Source: Chara braunii
Taxonomy: Eukaryota; Streptophyta; Charophyceae; Charales; Characeae
DNA length: 40,000 bases
Reading direction: 5' to 3'
Assembly: GCA_003427395.1 (NCBI GenBank)
Contig: BFEA01000022.1
Location: 650,526 to 690,525 of the forward strand
Part shown: positions 1 to 9,948 of the stretch, one piece after another
How positions within the stretch are numbered: position 1 is the first letter of the stretch
Layout: each line of letters starts with the position of its first letter
Program-made: the position numbers and the translations under genes
The notes under the pieces: model-generated
What the model was told of the DNA's origin: nothing
The model's input: the letters and a program-made list of their open reading frames with translations, nothing else
Databases searched by the model: none

Positions 1-17
1 GGTAGATGGTTGAGGTG

Positions 18-1330
18 TCAGGAGTGAGGGGGGGTCGTGGAGAGGTGGCTGCAGGGGGGCATGAGCAGGAAGTTAGTCGGTAGATATGTGACTGCAAAGT
101 CCTCCATGGATCTTCTTTGCCAGTGTGGTTCGTCCGCCCTCCAATTTTTCCATCGTATTTGGAGGGCGTCCAGGAGTTCGGAGAATACTTGGTGCGGGTC
201 CTGCCAGATCTGGCAGTAGGATTCCTTTATTGCTTCTTTGAGAGTAGCGTCTGCCTCATCTGCATAGCTCTGCTTCATGGTTTTCCAGGCATATTGTGTG
301 CGGGATCTGATCTCTTCCTCTATCATCTGCTGTGCTTGCTGCAGTCCAAACTGGTGATCCTTTCTCTCAAAGGAGCATCTCGCTCCCCAAGCTTGCATGA
401 GAACATGTAGTCTCATGTACGTGAAGAGGTTAGTGGCGAACGGGGTCCAGTGCCTTTGCATGTATTGATTTGTGCCTAGCAAGATAAGACCCAGGTCCCA
501 CGGGATATGTATGTCCGTAAGTGAGTGGAATGCCGCGTCCCACCACCTCCAGATTTGGGCAACCATCGGGCATGCCAACAGGCAGTGCTCGAGCGTTGCC
601 CTGACAGGCAGTGTCGCCCTACCGCAGTAAGTGCAGATGGGGGACAGCAAGCCTCTTTGCTCCAGATCTGTTCGCGACACTATCCAGTCGGGGGTGGGGA
701 GACAGCGGTGCAGGATTTGCCATTGAAGGGATCTTAGGCTTACAGGCATTATCTTGGCATACTTGGTCCAAGGGAGGTAGGTCAGCAACGGAGGGTTCAA
801 AGGCGAGTCCCTCTCCCACCTATGTGAAATTGTTTGTCCTATCTGCTGTTGTGTTCGTGCTGCTCTGTACCCCCCTTTAACAATATAATCCCAGATATGC
901 ATAGTATGTTGGTCTGTCCATTCCCAGTCATTCAGATCAAAGGGAAGGCGGGCTATGGGCGTGGCGGGTTCATATGCGTGGTAACCTTTTTGTTGGTCTC
1001 CCACCACTCTAGCATTAATCAGGCCCACCCGGTGCTCTGTGGTATCGTGATCTTCGTCTCGGGCAATCTGGGAGAACCTGGCTCCCGGGTTGTGCAAGGC
1101 GAAGGCTTCCAGTGTGCACCTTCCATCGTGTATGTCACTGACTCTATATAAAGTGTCCGGGGTGGGCAGGTCAGCGTATCTGAACACCCTATCCTGTGGT
1201 TGAGTTGTTGGACCTGCTTTGAGTGTTTGGTGCCACGCCAGAGGGAGACCATCTATGAGTTGGCGGGACTTGTCTTCCACATTTCTAACATACCTCAGCT
1301 TGGTCCGCAGCTTGTCCGACGAGGCCCAAT
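18..1330 (-). pseudogene. LINE A ORF2, C-terminal zf-RVT zinc-binding region
   Basis: After the frameshift the product resumes as KLRTKLRYVRNVEDKSRQ and runs uninterrupted to a TGA ending at 18. The region contains FDLNDWEWTDQH, then the zf-RVT-type domain: WQILHRCLPTPDW, a CTYC pair and EHCLLAC, giving a CX2C...HX4C arrangement. This domain follows the RT in many plant LINEs and probably binds the template RNA. The last 30 residues are Ser/Pro-rich. Only the start is damaged; the remaining 420 codons are open, so the copy may be fairly young or its decay uneven. Confidence 0.85.
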
Positions 1331-2992
1331 TCTATTAAACAGGGTCCCAAAGGTCACCCACTGTGTAAATGTCTTTTTGTGCCCAGGGGAGCCACAACGA
1401 ATTTGCTGTGAGCAGAAACGGATTGCCTGTCCCATCCAGGATGAACGGTTTGCCGAAAAGTGGTTGTCTCCATATGGAATGCCACAGTTGGGGGGACGCT
1501 TTTGTTTGGCCCCTCGTTTCCTCCATAGTTTTAGCATGTTTGTCCAAAGGGGGTCATTGGGGATATCATCCCTGATAGCCCGCGCTGTGCCTGTCGCGTG
1601 TTTGTGTCGGCGGGGGCCAGGGATTGTCCAGTGGTTGTTGGTCAACCACTGAAAGGGGTGCACTTGGTGAGGGGGTGCTGATTGGGGTGCCAGGCCAGCA
1701 ATCTGCACACAAGCCAAAGGTGCCCAGGGTATGTTGTTTCCAACAAGGAGTCTGATCAACACCTTGAAAATCATAGCCTCACTCTCCCTCTCCGGGTCCA
1801 GTATCCCCAGTGATCCGTTGGCTCTTGGTTGTGTGAGGGTGTCCCAACTCACCCTATTCATGCAAGTCTCAGATTTGGCGCTGTTTTTCCAAAGGTACGT
1901 GGTAAGCGCCTTTTTCAGTCTGGTGTATTGCTGCGGGTTCAGTGGCCACACTGCAAGTTTGTACCATATGGCCGCGAGGATGGCATTGTTGATTGCCAAC
2001 GCCCGACCGACGAGGGATGTGTGCAGCCCTTCCCACCTTGTCAGACGGTCAATAGCTATGTTGATAAGGTTGTCGCCGTGGTCCAGCGGAGGTCCCATTG
2101 CCGTTAGCCTTACTCCCAAAACCCTGATGGCATCTTCTTTTCTCACCCATTTGACACATGGGGCTGGTGGAGGGGGCTGGTCCTGGGGGTGGAGCCACCA
2201 ACCCTCTGTCTTTGAGCCCCAATTTACTGTCATGTCTGCCGCCAGAGAAAAAAAATGTATGGTTTGGGCGACGACCAAGAGGCTATCGGCATCTGCGCGT
2301 ATGAGGACCGTGAGGTCATCATCAAACAGTGACGTCACCGAGATGAGATGGTGCGGGATATCCGGTATAGGCACTTTGCTGATTCTCGGGTGGGTTCTAA
2401 TCTTTGCTGCAAGAGCCTCCATGACTATAACGAATAGGAGGGGCGCTATGGGGTCACCTTGTCTCACTGATCTCTGCAACTTTATGGGTGGTGAGAGGTG
2501 ACCGTTAAGCATTATGTTAGTTGTGGCCGATCTATGAAGGAGGTCCACCCAGTGGCAGAACTGTGGGCCAAAGTTCATTTTGATCAGACATATGTCCAGG
2601 AAGTCCCAATCGACGTGGTCATACGCTTTCTCAAAGTCTATAAAGAGGACCGCAACTTGGACCTTGCGCTGTCGTGCGTATTTGATGGTCTCATTGACCA
2701 AGAGGATGTTGTTCTAGATGTTCCAGTTGGGCATAAAGCCCGTCTGATCTGGGTGAATGAGTATGTTCATAAACGGCAGCAGGCGCGTACTAAGCACCTT
2801 AGCCACGAGTTTGTATGGGACCGGGAGGAGGGTGATAGGTCTGTAGTTTCTGATGTCTTCCTTGTCTCCCTTTTTGTATATGAGTGTGGTCACTCCTTGG
2901 CCAATCATACCCCCAAAGGAGCCTTCTTTCTGGACGCTGGTTATATACTCCATCAGATCATCTTTAAGGAGATCCCAGAAGTGATCCCAAAA
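1295..2992 (-). pseudogene. LINE A ORF2, reverse transcriptase part
   Basis: In frame with the endonuclease part. The early fingers region is readable (TTLIYKKGDKEDIRNYRPIT, then LPVPYKLVAKVLSTRL). A TAG at 2716-2714 interrupts NWNI/NNILLVNE and is most simply a former CAG (Gln). Motif A is VLFIDFEKAYD, motif B is SVRQGDPIAPLLF, motif C is LFDDDLTVLI and the next block is MTVNWGSKT. Motif C usually reads FADD, so Ala>Asp next to the catalytic pair is a further sign of decay. The thumb follows (RVLGVRL, then LVGRALAINNAILAAIWYKL). The frame closes at a TGA (1297-1295); coding similarity continues in another frame from about 1330, so there is a frameshift near 1325-1335. Confidence 0.9.
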
Positions 2993-4804
2993 TTATTTCG
3001 GAAAGGAGTCAATTCCAGGTGTCTTTTCGTCCTCCATGTCTTGCAGGGCGGCCCAAATCTCGTCCGGTGTGAGCGGTTTGTGCAGGGCGGATTTCTGTTC
3101 CAGTGTAAGGCGTGTTTGGACTGCCTGAAGCAACTCTTCTCTGGCTCCCCGGACATCCCCAAGGTTCTTGGTGGGGGTTCGAGATGTGAACAAGTCTGTG
3201 TAATATTTGGCCGCGTAGTCGGCTATTGTATAGGCGTTTGTTGTGACCGGAGCAGCGCTGTCAAGGGGATGTCTGAGTCTGGGGACCGTGGAGGCCCGCG
3301 CTCGGGCTTTTGCTTTGTTAAAGAAATATCTCGCCATTGTCCCGTCCGTGTGGTGTCTTTTGATTCTGGCTTGTATCCTCCATGCTTGGGCTTGTCGTTG
3401 TAGGTAGTCTTGCAGGTGGTCCCTCGCCTCTTGCAGCTTTTCAAAGGAGGGGATGTGCTGGGGGTTACCCATGAGTTCATCATCCCAATCTTCGAGCTCT
3501 TGCATGAGGCGATCCAGGATGNNCTTTCGNTCTCTCGCAATCTGCACGGAGAATTTCTTANCCCTATCTCTCANNTGNGCAANGCCATCGTTAAACCAGG
3601 NCACAGTTTGTCCGTCCTCNNGTNGCGGCCTCTTGGACTGCCAGTACTGCNAGAATTCGCGGATCANGTCTTTAAATTTAGGNAGGGGCAACAGCGAGGT
3701 GTTGAGTTTATAGAATCCAGCCCCCCTCTTAATATGAGTGTGGAAGGAAAGTCCCAACGTTATCATTCTGTGGTCAAAGGACTTACACGGGCTGATAGCA
3801 GCAATCTCCGCAGTTGTGGTTAGTCCCATTAGGTCTTTGGACACAAGGGCCAGGTCTATGCGCAAGTTAGCTAGTCCCCTCTCCCCCCTTGAGGACAGGC
3901 ATGTGTACGCTTTCCGGGCCGGATGCAGTGTTCTATAGGCGTCCTGCAGTTCCTTGTCAGCCATTAGTTGTCTGAGCATGAGTGTGTCCAGCCTCAGATC
4001 GGGGGGTGAAGATATTGCTGGGTCCGATCGCTGAGAGGTGGACCTTCTGTTCATTGCTGGATCCAAGGTGGTGTTAAAGTCCCCTATCATTATAGTCGGA
4101 GCGTCATCTGGTATGTGCTGATGCAGGGACAGCCAGAAGTCTGCTCTGTCAGCTAGATCATTGGGAGCATACACATTGACAAGGTAGAACTCGTCCTCCT
4201 CGTATGCCACTTTGAGGCTCACCCACCGTCCTTTGTGGCAGTCATGTTGGACTAACACCGGTCTGAGTTTCGAGGATGGTGGTAACCATATAGCCACTCC
4301 TGCAGATGCTCTGTCTATTGCTGGTGCCGAATAGCATGTGTACGGCGAAATGAACTTGGCTTTTGGATTATGTTGAGGGGTGTCCTGGAGATGCGTTTCT
4401 TGGATGCATACTACATCTGGCCACCCACGAGCAACCGACGATTTGATCAAATCCCATATGACACTCTTGTTCTCTATCGATGCTTGGATAAGGCCATTGA
4501 CGTTTATCGAGCGAATGTCAATATCTAAGCAGGCCAGCTTCGCCGCCCATTGGGGGGGTTTCTGGGGTCGGGGAAAGACAGGGGGGGACGGGGGTCGTGG
4601 AATCGGGCGGGGGTGGTGGATCGGCGGGGGTGGTGGAGCAAGTGTCCCTGGGCTCTGTGAGTGCGTGGGGGCGGGTGTGGGTGGGTTGGCCGGCGGGTTG
4701 GCGGCCTGTGGCCCGAGCGCGCTGTCCTGAACGTCCATCGGGCGCTGGATTTTTTGGATGTCTGTCATGTGGCTCATTCCGATGCTCCTTTCGCTGTCCA
4801 GCAA
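2993..4804 (-). pseudogene. LINE A ORF2, endonuclease and linker part
   Basis: A 603-codon open stretch. Residues 31-90 are a Pro-rich N-terminal extension. An exonuclease-endonuclease-phosphatase domain spans about residues 92-352 with all expected landmarks: INVNGL (Asn at about 102), CIQETHL (Glu136), NVYAPND (Tyr212), MIGDFN (Asp242, Asn244), RIDLAL (Asp317) and FDHRM (Asp344, His345). The rest is the linker to RT, ending in KTPGIDSFPK just before a TAA at 2995-2993. The same frame continues beyond that stop (FWDHFWDLLKDDLMEYI) into the RT, so the stop is a lesion, not the end of a protein. Fifteen single N bases at 3522-3683 blur about residues 373-428. The catalytic residues look intact although the element is dead. 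Confidence 0.9.
3522..3683. other. Cluster of 15 isolated ambiguous bases (N)
   Basis: Single or paired Ns are scattered over about 160 bp inside LINE A (for example 3522-3523, 3530, 3561, 3574-3575, 3620-3621, 3683) with readable sequence between them. This is not a gap. It looks like a consensus that could not be resolved, as expected when reads from several near-identical LINE copies are collapsed. Confidence 0.9.
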
Positions 4805-4847
4805 ACCTCTTCACTCTTTTCACTGTCCAACAATCCTTTTCACTCCT

Positions 4848-5862
4848 TCACCGTGATAGGGAGGATGAAGGGGGGATCATCCCACTGGTTGTGCTCTTCC
4901 AGCACATTGTCTTCCAGCAGTATTTGCATGAAAGTGAGGATCTTGGACTGCGTCGAGGCAATATTGGTGCTGAAGCATGCGGTGCTGAGGTCCATGAGTT
5001 GGTGGTGGGTGAACCACGCGAAAGGGGTATGCTTCTACAATCACATCTTTAGGTCCATAAGCAATATGACAGGGATGATTCCCTTCGGGAGTGAGAGAGA
5101 AGTGGGTAATACTGCGCCCAACACCCCTTTTGTGCTTGTCTCACGGATCCAATATTTGAGCCGTTTGAGGATGACCACCTTGGAGGGGTTGCCCCTCCAT
5201 CCGTCTAACGTCAGGCCATCCGGGAGAATACTCTGCGGTGAGACTGCATCCTGCTGCGGTGGTATAAGGCCTAACACCCAGTGCCCTCCTTGTTTTACTC
5301 TAGTAAGTGGGAGGATGATAACCCCGGGTGGCATCACCACCGGTTTGCTGTCATCCACCTCCAGTCTTACCATTTGTCTGAGTCTTTTGGGGGGAGTCTG
5401 CGGGGCCCGGTCTACGTCTGCGCCAGCCTCTGATTCGTCATCATCATCGTGGATAATCTCAACCACCCTTAGCTGTTGCTGAGGGGGGCAGGACGGGATC
5501 ATCGCGGAGCTGTGTCCCTTATTCTGTTGTTTCTCGACCACGCAGGTCAATGCAGTCAGGGGCTGGGGGGGCGTAGTCGCAGGTTGGAGGGTCCGTAGTT
5601 GGCCTTGTTGGCAGTCACCCAGTCGGGGCAGTGGTTGCTGGTTACTTTCCAGGTGTGGTGTGGGGGGTGGGCTATTGTGGCAAGCGGCATCGATGTGATA
5701 GTTATCACTTCCCGAAGCTGTTGGGGGCCGGTCCGGGTGAGTGTACAACGTGTCACACAGCTCGTGGATCAACACTTTGGGCCAGGTCAGACCTTCATGA
5801 CAAAAGGCCTCGTCTTGCATGTGCGCTTCCCCCTCGGGTTGGTGGTCCTCCCCCTGCTTTCG
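4848..5862 (-). pseudogene. LINE A ORF1 remnant, 5'-truncated
   Basis: The reading runs from about 5862 to a stop at 5043-5041 and continues in the same frame, past a second stop at 5037-5035, to 4850-4848: about 338 codons. Visible are a Pro/Gln-rich first half, an acidic run (HDDDDESEAGADVD) and a basic, hydrophobic second half with KVVILKRLKYWI. I see no CCHC knuckle. The position just upstream of the endonuclease ORF identifies it as ORF1, which in LINEs encodes the RNA-binding particle protein. The first residues of the open frame (MWIGTQSYNRKQGE) belong to the LINE B fragment, so the true N-terminus is lost. It is identified by position and composition, not by a recognised domain. Confidence 0.6.
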
Positions 5863-6680
5863 GTTGTATGACTGAGTTCCAATCCACACAACTGATTGCG
5901 TTGGTCAGCTCTCCATCTCCATAAGAATGTCGCTGTTTTTCCTTTAAGGTTTTTTAAGGCCGGTTTGGTCAGGGGCCACAGGAGGGATTTGTACCATAGT
6001 CTTGCGAAGATCACATTGCTTAGGACCAAGATCCGTCCAAAGAGGGAAGTGTGGATATTCTTCCAATTACCCCAGACCTCCCCCTGCTTTCGGTTGTATG
6101 ACTGAGTTCCAAGCCACATAGCTGATTGCGTTGGTCAGCTCTCCATCTCCATAAGAATGTCGTTGCTTTTCCTTTAAGGTTTTTTAAGGCCGGTTCGGTC
6201 AGGGGCCACATGAGGGATTTGTACCATAGTCTTGCGAAGATCATATTGTTTAGGACCAGGGTCCTCTTGAGCATCTTGTAGGCAGATTTAACTGACATCT
6301 GCCACAAACTATTGTGACATATTCCTACAGCTCCTCTCCTTGGAGGGTGTTGCCAAATTCATTCTATTGGGTCGAAGGGCAAGTCATGAATTGGTCTTTC
6401 TGGCTGGAAGATAACCCTTTGGCCCTTCTCTTCTAGGACCCTTACCTCCCCAGACCTCCCCCTGCTTTCGGTTGTATGACTGAGTTCCAAGCCACACAGC
6501 TGATTGCGTTGGTCAGCTCTCCATCTCCATAAGAATGTCGCTGCTTTTCCTTTAAGGTTTTTTAAGGCCGGTTTGGTCAGGGGCCACAGGAGGGATTTGT
6601 ACCGTAGTCTTGCGAAGATCACATTGTTTAGGACCAGGGTCCGTCCAAAGAGGGAAGTGAGTTTATTCTTCCAATTATTT
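5850..6680 (-). repeat. Three copies of one LINE B thumb segment
   Basis: Blocks at about 5850-6072, 6079-6262 and 6459-6680 share nearly the same sequence; each starts (plus strand) with CCTCCCCCTGCTTTCGG. All three encode WPLT(K/E)PALKNLKGK, then FLWRWRADQRN. Copies 1 and 3 continue into GNWKN/NNWKN-like sequence, while copy 2 breaks at 6262 into a different, more distal part of the LINE. The common left end suggests a shared breakpoint. The divergence between blocks is low, so the duplication is recent relative to the decay of the element. Confidence 0.85.
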
Positions 6681-6689
6681 AATTTGTGT

Positions 6690-7296
6690 TGGGCCGGGGT
6701 GCTTATCCATTCGTCGTTTATTGGTGGCCGCCCCTCCGTGGTCATAGATACTCCTAGGATCCTTATTGGGGTGTCTAGTGGTTTCCATGCAATGCGTGGT
6801 AATTATGGCGGACGCCCCCCTTGGTAGTGAATCCACCATCCCTGAGTCTTAGACCCCCTGTTCACTCTCATGTCGGATACCCTCACAAACCTTTCCACCA
6901 TCTGATGAATTTCCTCCATGTTTTGATATGTGGCTTCCGCCATAACTGTCCAATCGTCTGCGAACAGGGAACACACAGGGATTACATCCTCCGGGATGTG
7001 TGTAACTCTAATTTTGGTGATATTCTTATTTGCCTGAAGGTTAGCAGCTAGCGCTTCCATAATGATTAAAAAGAGGAATGGAGCGATTGGGTCCCCCTAT
7101 CGCACCGAGCGTTGTAGTTGTATGGCCGGTGCAAGGTTCCCGTTAACTTGGACACATGTAGTGACGTTTTTGTGCAGTATTTGTATCCAACGTCTGAAAT
7201 TTGGTCCAAAACTCATTTTTTTTAAACACCTGTACAAAAACAATCAATCCATATTGTCATAAGCGTTTTCGAAGTCGATAAAGACTAGGGTCGCAT
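6690..7296 (-). pseudogene. LINE B reverse transcriptase palm fragment
   Basis: Minus-strand translation begins at the break near 7296 with NATLVFIDFENAYD and runs through NFRRWIQILHKNVTT to motif B, where TAG (7099-7097) replaces the Gln of RQGDP. The next 85 codons (MEALAANLQANKNI to YQGGRPP) are open and carry an intact FADD box. The reading then continues with small frame changes into IRILGVSMTTEGRPP. It aligns by eye with LINE A over the whole length, so the domain call is secure. It is inactive because the endonuclease is missing and motif B is interrupted. Confidence 0.85.
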
Positions 7297-7349
7297 TCTG
7301 ACGTGAGTGTCACGTTGTCGAGCACATCGGTCCGGCACCGTGCGCGGCA

Positions 7350-7740
7350 GCGTAGGACCCTCTCGGCCGTGTTACGCAGGAGTTGGACCAACCTCATCGC
7401 GAACACACAAATGGAGCTTCCTTAGGCCGCTCCGGCCGAGTGCGCCAGCCATACCTCTCGCGAGCCCCTACGACAGGATAGGGCCTATGCGAGGCACAAC
7501 TTACCTCCACCTTACGGGAGAAGTCACCTCCCATCGGTGGGCGTATCCCCGCCGAGCTACCAGTCCACAGTACGAAAGCTGATCAGTTGCAATCGCAGAG
7601 GTGGACCAACCGAGTGCGTTTCTCGTTCGCTATAGAATAGGGGGTACGCGCGGTAATACGCCTATCGGACCCGCACGCGAACCGGCATCTTGGGGGGTTG
7701 AAGTCCCAAGCGCGGCTCGTCGTCGGTCGACTAGGACGCA
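7350..7740 (-). repeat. LTR family X, copy A
   Basis: About 390 bp homologous to 36060-36400 (same orientation) and to the reverse complement of 26075-26414. Shared landmarks on the minus strand are GGTAGCTCGG, GGGATACGCC, a hairpin with loop GTGAC, and AGGTAAGTTGTGCC. On the plus strand the shared block ends at GTCGGTCGACTAGGAC (about 7720-7735). It is assigned to an LTR because copy C abuts a primer-binding site. Here no internal region follows, so it is a solo or partial LTR. It begins about 55 bp from the LINE B break. Confidence 0.65.
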
Positions 7741-8045
7741 TCCCACACACAACGCGCACACCACTTTACGAACACAAAAATAAGACACACACACACACAC
7801 ACATACGAAACGACACAACACAAACAACGCGACAACGCTCCTAGCCCCTCGGTAGCCATCCCATAACTCCCCAATGCGAAAATCGGATAGGCGTCGCGCG
7901 AGAGACTTAGTATAAAACCGCGCGGACGCAGGGCCTACTCATATCGACTAGCAATGCAAACGTACGCAAGCAGTCGCAATGATGGCGTACCATGTAATAC
8001 CCATACTCATGCAGTCCTCGTTAATCTCGAGGGTCGCATTCGACA
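7741..8045. other. No gene seen; short AC microsatellite
   Basis: The stretch holds an (AC)n run at about 7786-7804 and otherwise unremarkable mixed-composition DNA. A gene-sized reading frame is absent. Confidence 0.5.
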
Positions 8046-8250
8046 CTCAGGTGTCGGCTGACACGCGCCCTGAGGGTTAATCTCTCGATGTTGGACAACT
8101 GCCATGTGCGGTTGAAGACCACACACCCTCTTCTGCACTCTGTGCAGAGCGGGTGGTACACAGGTCCATACCTGTGGTGGCAGTCGTTTCTTGCGGCCCT
8201 GGAGATGAGCCTCACTCCGGGCCTGGGCCAAAGTCAAAGGGTTTGACTTT
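8046..8250. repeat. Cluster of three hairpins
   Basis: Within 205 bp there are: a nested hairpin (CTCAG 8046-8050 with CTGAG 8070-8074, enclosing GTGTC 8051-8055 with GACAC 8060-8064); CACAGGT 8159-8165 with ACCTGTG 8170-8176 around the loop CCAT; and AAAGTCAAA 8230-8238 with TTTGACTTT 8242-8250 around GGG. The minus strand also has an open frame of 64 residues with four cysteines (CHHRYGP, LCTECRRGC), which I do not recognise and would not call a gene. Confidence 0.6.
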
Positions 8251-9089
8251 GACGGCTGTCACGGACTACAACGTCCAACCATAAAAAAATCCAACAAGCA
8301 AAGGATAAAAGGGAATCCCCAATTTCTCTCAAGGACAAAGTCTGGATAACCCTTATGCACAAATACAGTAGGTCTCTCAAATACTCAGGGTACTCGTAAA
8401 TATATGAGGGTTAATTACATAGGACGATCACTTCTCACAGTCACAGTGGGGGTCCTCTCAAAAATATATGTATGTAATCGCAGGCAATCTCATCCAGAGT
8501 CCGAACCACAAACGCACCTGCAATCACATCAAAGATTCATCCAGAAGTCCACGCACTACACGGGGTCAACTTCAACCATTCCTTGCACTCATACCCCTCG
8601 CTTTAGCCATACATGCCTCACTCGTGCAACTCTTAAATAAATACTCAGTACTTTTGTTGGATGACCATTCAATAAAGCCCGGGTGAAAACACAAAAAAAC
8701 AGTTCAATCACAAGGCTAAAGCCTTTAGGTTGAGCAGCAGGAGTGAATTGGAGTTGAATCGTAAACCGACGAATCGGCAACCGACCTGTTATCAGTGATA
8801 ACAAAATGTGATCCTTGTAGGATCATGCTGAAACTAGTCCCAATCCTGAATCAGACGATCAAGAGGACCTGTAACACATGACAGACCAATCTCCAAGCTG
8901 AAATCATAAGAATATGGAGAATACAACTCCATAACACATTCTCACTCAAATCCTCCTCGTTAACTAAGCCTGAATCTACCTTTAAGCAGTGCCCAAAGCA
9001 AAGGCAGACCCTGATATAGTCTCCCCTATATAGGGTGGATCGCCGGAATCGCCACCTGTCAAAATATAATCTAGCTCCTCTAAATCAAG
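8251..9089. other. Unassigned A-rich non-coding stretch
   Basis: A-rich on the plus strand and without a convincing reading frame or recognised repeat. Its position before two tandem arrays suggests it belongs to the same retroelement or satellite, but nothing in the sequence proves that. Confidence 0.4.
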
Positions 9090-9650
9090 AAAATTTTGGC
9101 AGCGCTTCCCGTAGGAAAAGTGTCTTTTCAGAATTTATATCAGCCCAAATATGAAAGCAGAAATAAACTCCAACTCTGGAAAGTCAAATTCTGTCTAACT
9201 CCCTCAATTAGTAGAAATTTGGACAACACTCCCTCTAGAAAGGGAGACTTCCCAGATTTGTACTAAGTCAGATATGAACTCAAAAGACAACTCGAGTTCA
9301 ATTTAGACAAGATTGAGTTCAATTTAGACAAGATTTAACTAACTCCTTAGTTTTGCAGAAATTTCGGCAGCACTCCCTTTAGAAAAGGGCTATTCCAAAA
9401 TTTATAGAAGGCTAAGTTCAGAATTTGAAAGTAACTTTGACTTCTCAAAGTTCAATTTTAGTCCAACTCCCTGAATTAGCAAAAATTTGGGCAGCACTCC
9501 CTTTAGAAAAGAAGACTTTCCAGATTTTTACTAAGTCAGATATAAGAAAAGACAAAGTTGAACTTTTGACAAGTCAAATTTCGACTAATTCATTGGATTT
9601 GTAGAAATTTTTGCAGCGCTTCCCGAAGAGAAAGTAACTTGTCAAGATTT
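9090..9650. repeat. Five-unit array with core AAATTTnGGCAGC
   Basis: The core occurs at about 9092, 9216, 9357, 9482 and 9603, spaced 120-140 bp, each followed by CTYCC and a purine-rich stretch, then a second shared part (AGATTTnTACTAAGTCAGAT-like). Units 2 and 3 can form hairpins just after the core (CTCCCT/AGGGAG; CCCTTT/AAAGGG). The units have diverged a lot, so the array is old. A closely similar core recurs in the 54-bp minisatellite at 39669-39900. Confidence 0.75.
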
Positions 9651-9948
9651 ATACAAAGCCAAGTATAAAAAAAAATCCCAGAAAATGCGAGAATTGATCT
9701 AAGCAGAAAAAAACTTAGCTCAGAAAATGCAGGAATTGAAACTAACTTCTAAGGCTCTAGCACGTGGCGAACGACTAAAGCAACTACCTATCAAACTGAA
9801 ACTCAGACCAAGTAGTAGCCTCACTCAGTCACATGCAGACCAAACCACAAAGGTAAATACTCTCACCATCCCCAAGTCAACCTGAGCAACCAATAGTTCA
9901 TGACCTCTCAATGATTTAACCCTTTATACCCAGTTTACATAAGGCATA
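9651..9948. other. Spacer between two arrays, nothing recognised
   Basis: A-rich, with the short direct repeat CAGAAAATGC(G/A)(A/G)GAATTGA at about 9677 and 9721. No reading frame. Confidence 0.4.

Larger units (their letters stand above)
1..5862 (-). mobile_element. LINE A, nearly full-length decayed non-LTR retrotransposon
   Basis: On the minus strand the order is ORF1 (5862 to 4848), then ORF2 (4804 to 18) with apurinic-type endonuclease, reverse transcriptase and C-terminal zinc finger. This is the usual plan of plant L1-like LINEs, which nick the target with the endonuclease and prime reverse transcription on the cut DNA. The 3' end and any poly(A) tail lie left of the window. The 5' end is fused to a fragment of a second LINE near 5850-5862. 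Three premature stops and one frameshift interrupt ORF2, so the copy cannot move on its own. The element boundaries are inferred from where coding similarity ends; no target-site duplication is visible. Confidence 0.9.
5850..7296 (-). mobile_element. LINE B fragment, rearranged
   Basis: A second LINE, different from LINE A, in the same orientation. Reading from 7296 down: RT motif A (VFIDFENAYDNMD), motif B with a stop (SVR*GDPIAPFLF), motif C (LFADDWTVMA), MRVNRGSKTQGWW, IRILGVSM, and the thumb block (SLFGRTLVLNNVIFARL, then WPLTKPALKNLKG). The 5' half (endonuclease) is absent, with a break near 7296, and most of the 3' half is missing or scrambled. A segment from further downstream (LPFDPIEWIWQ, MSVKSAYKML), equivalent to LINE A FDLNDWEW, lies between duplicated blocks. 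Conclusion: a 5'-truncated LINE that later rearranged. Confidence 0.85.

Noticed and set aside
1200-1652. Plus-strand frames across LINE A, up to 301 codons (for example 2498-3403)
   Set aside because: They are antisense to the clearly coding LINE frames and have no domains.
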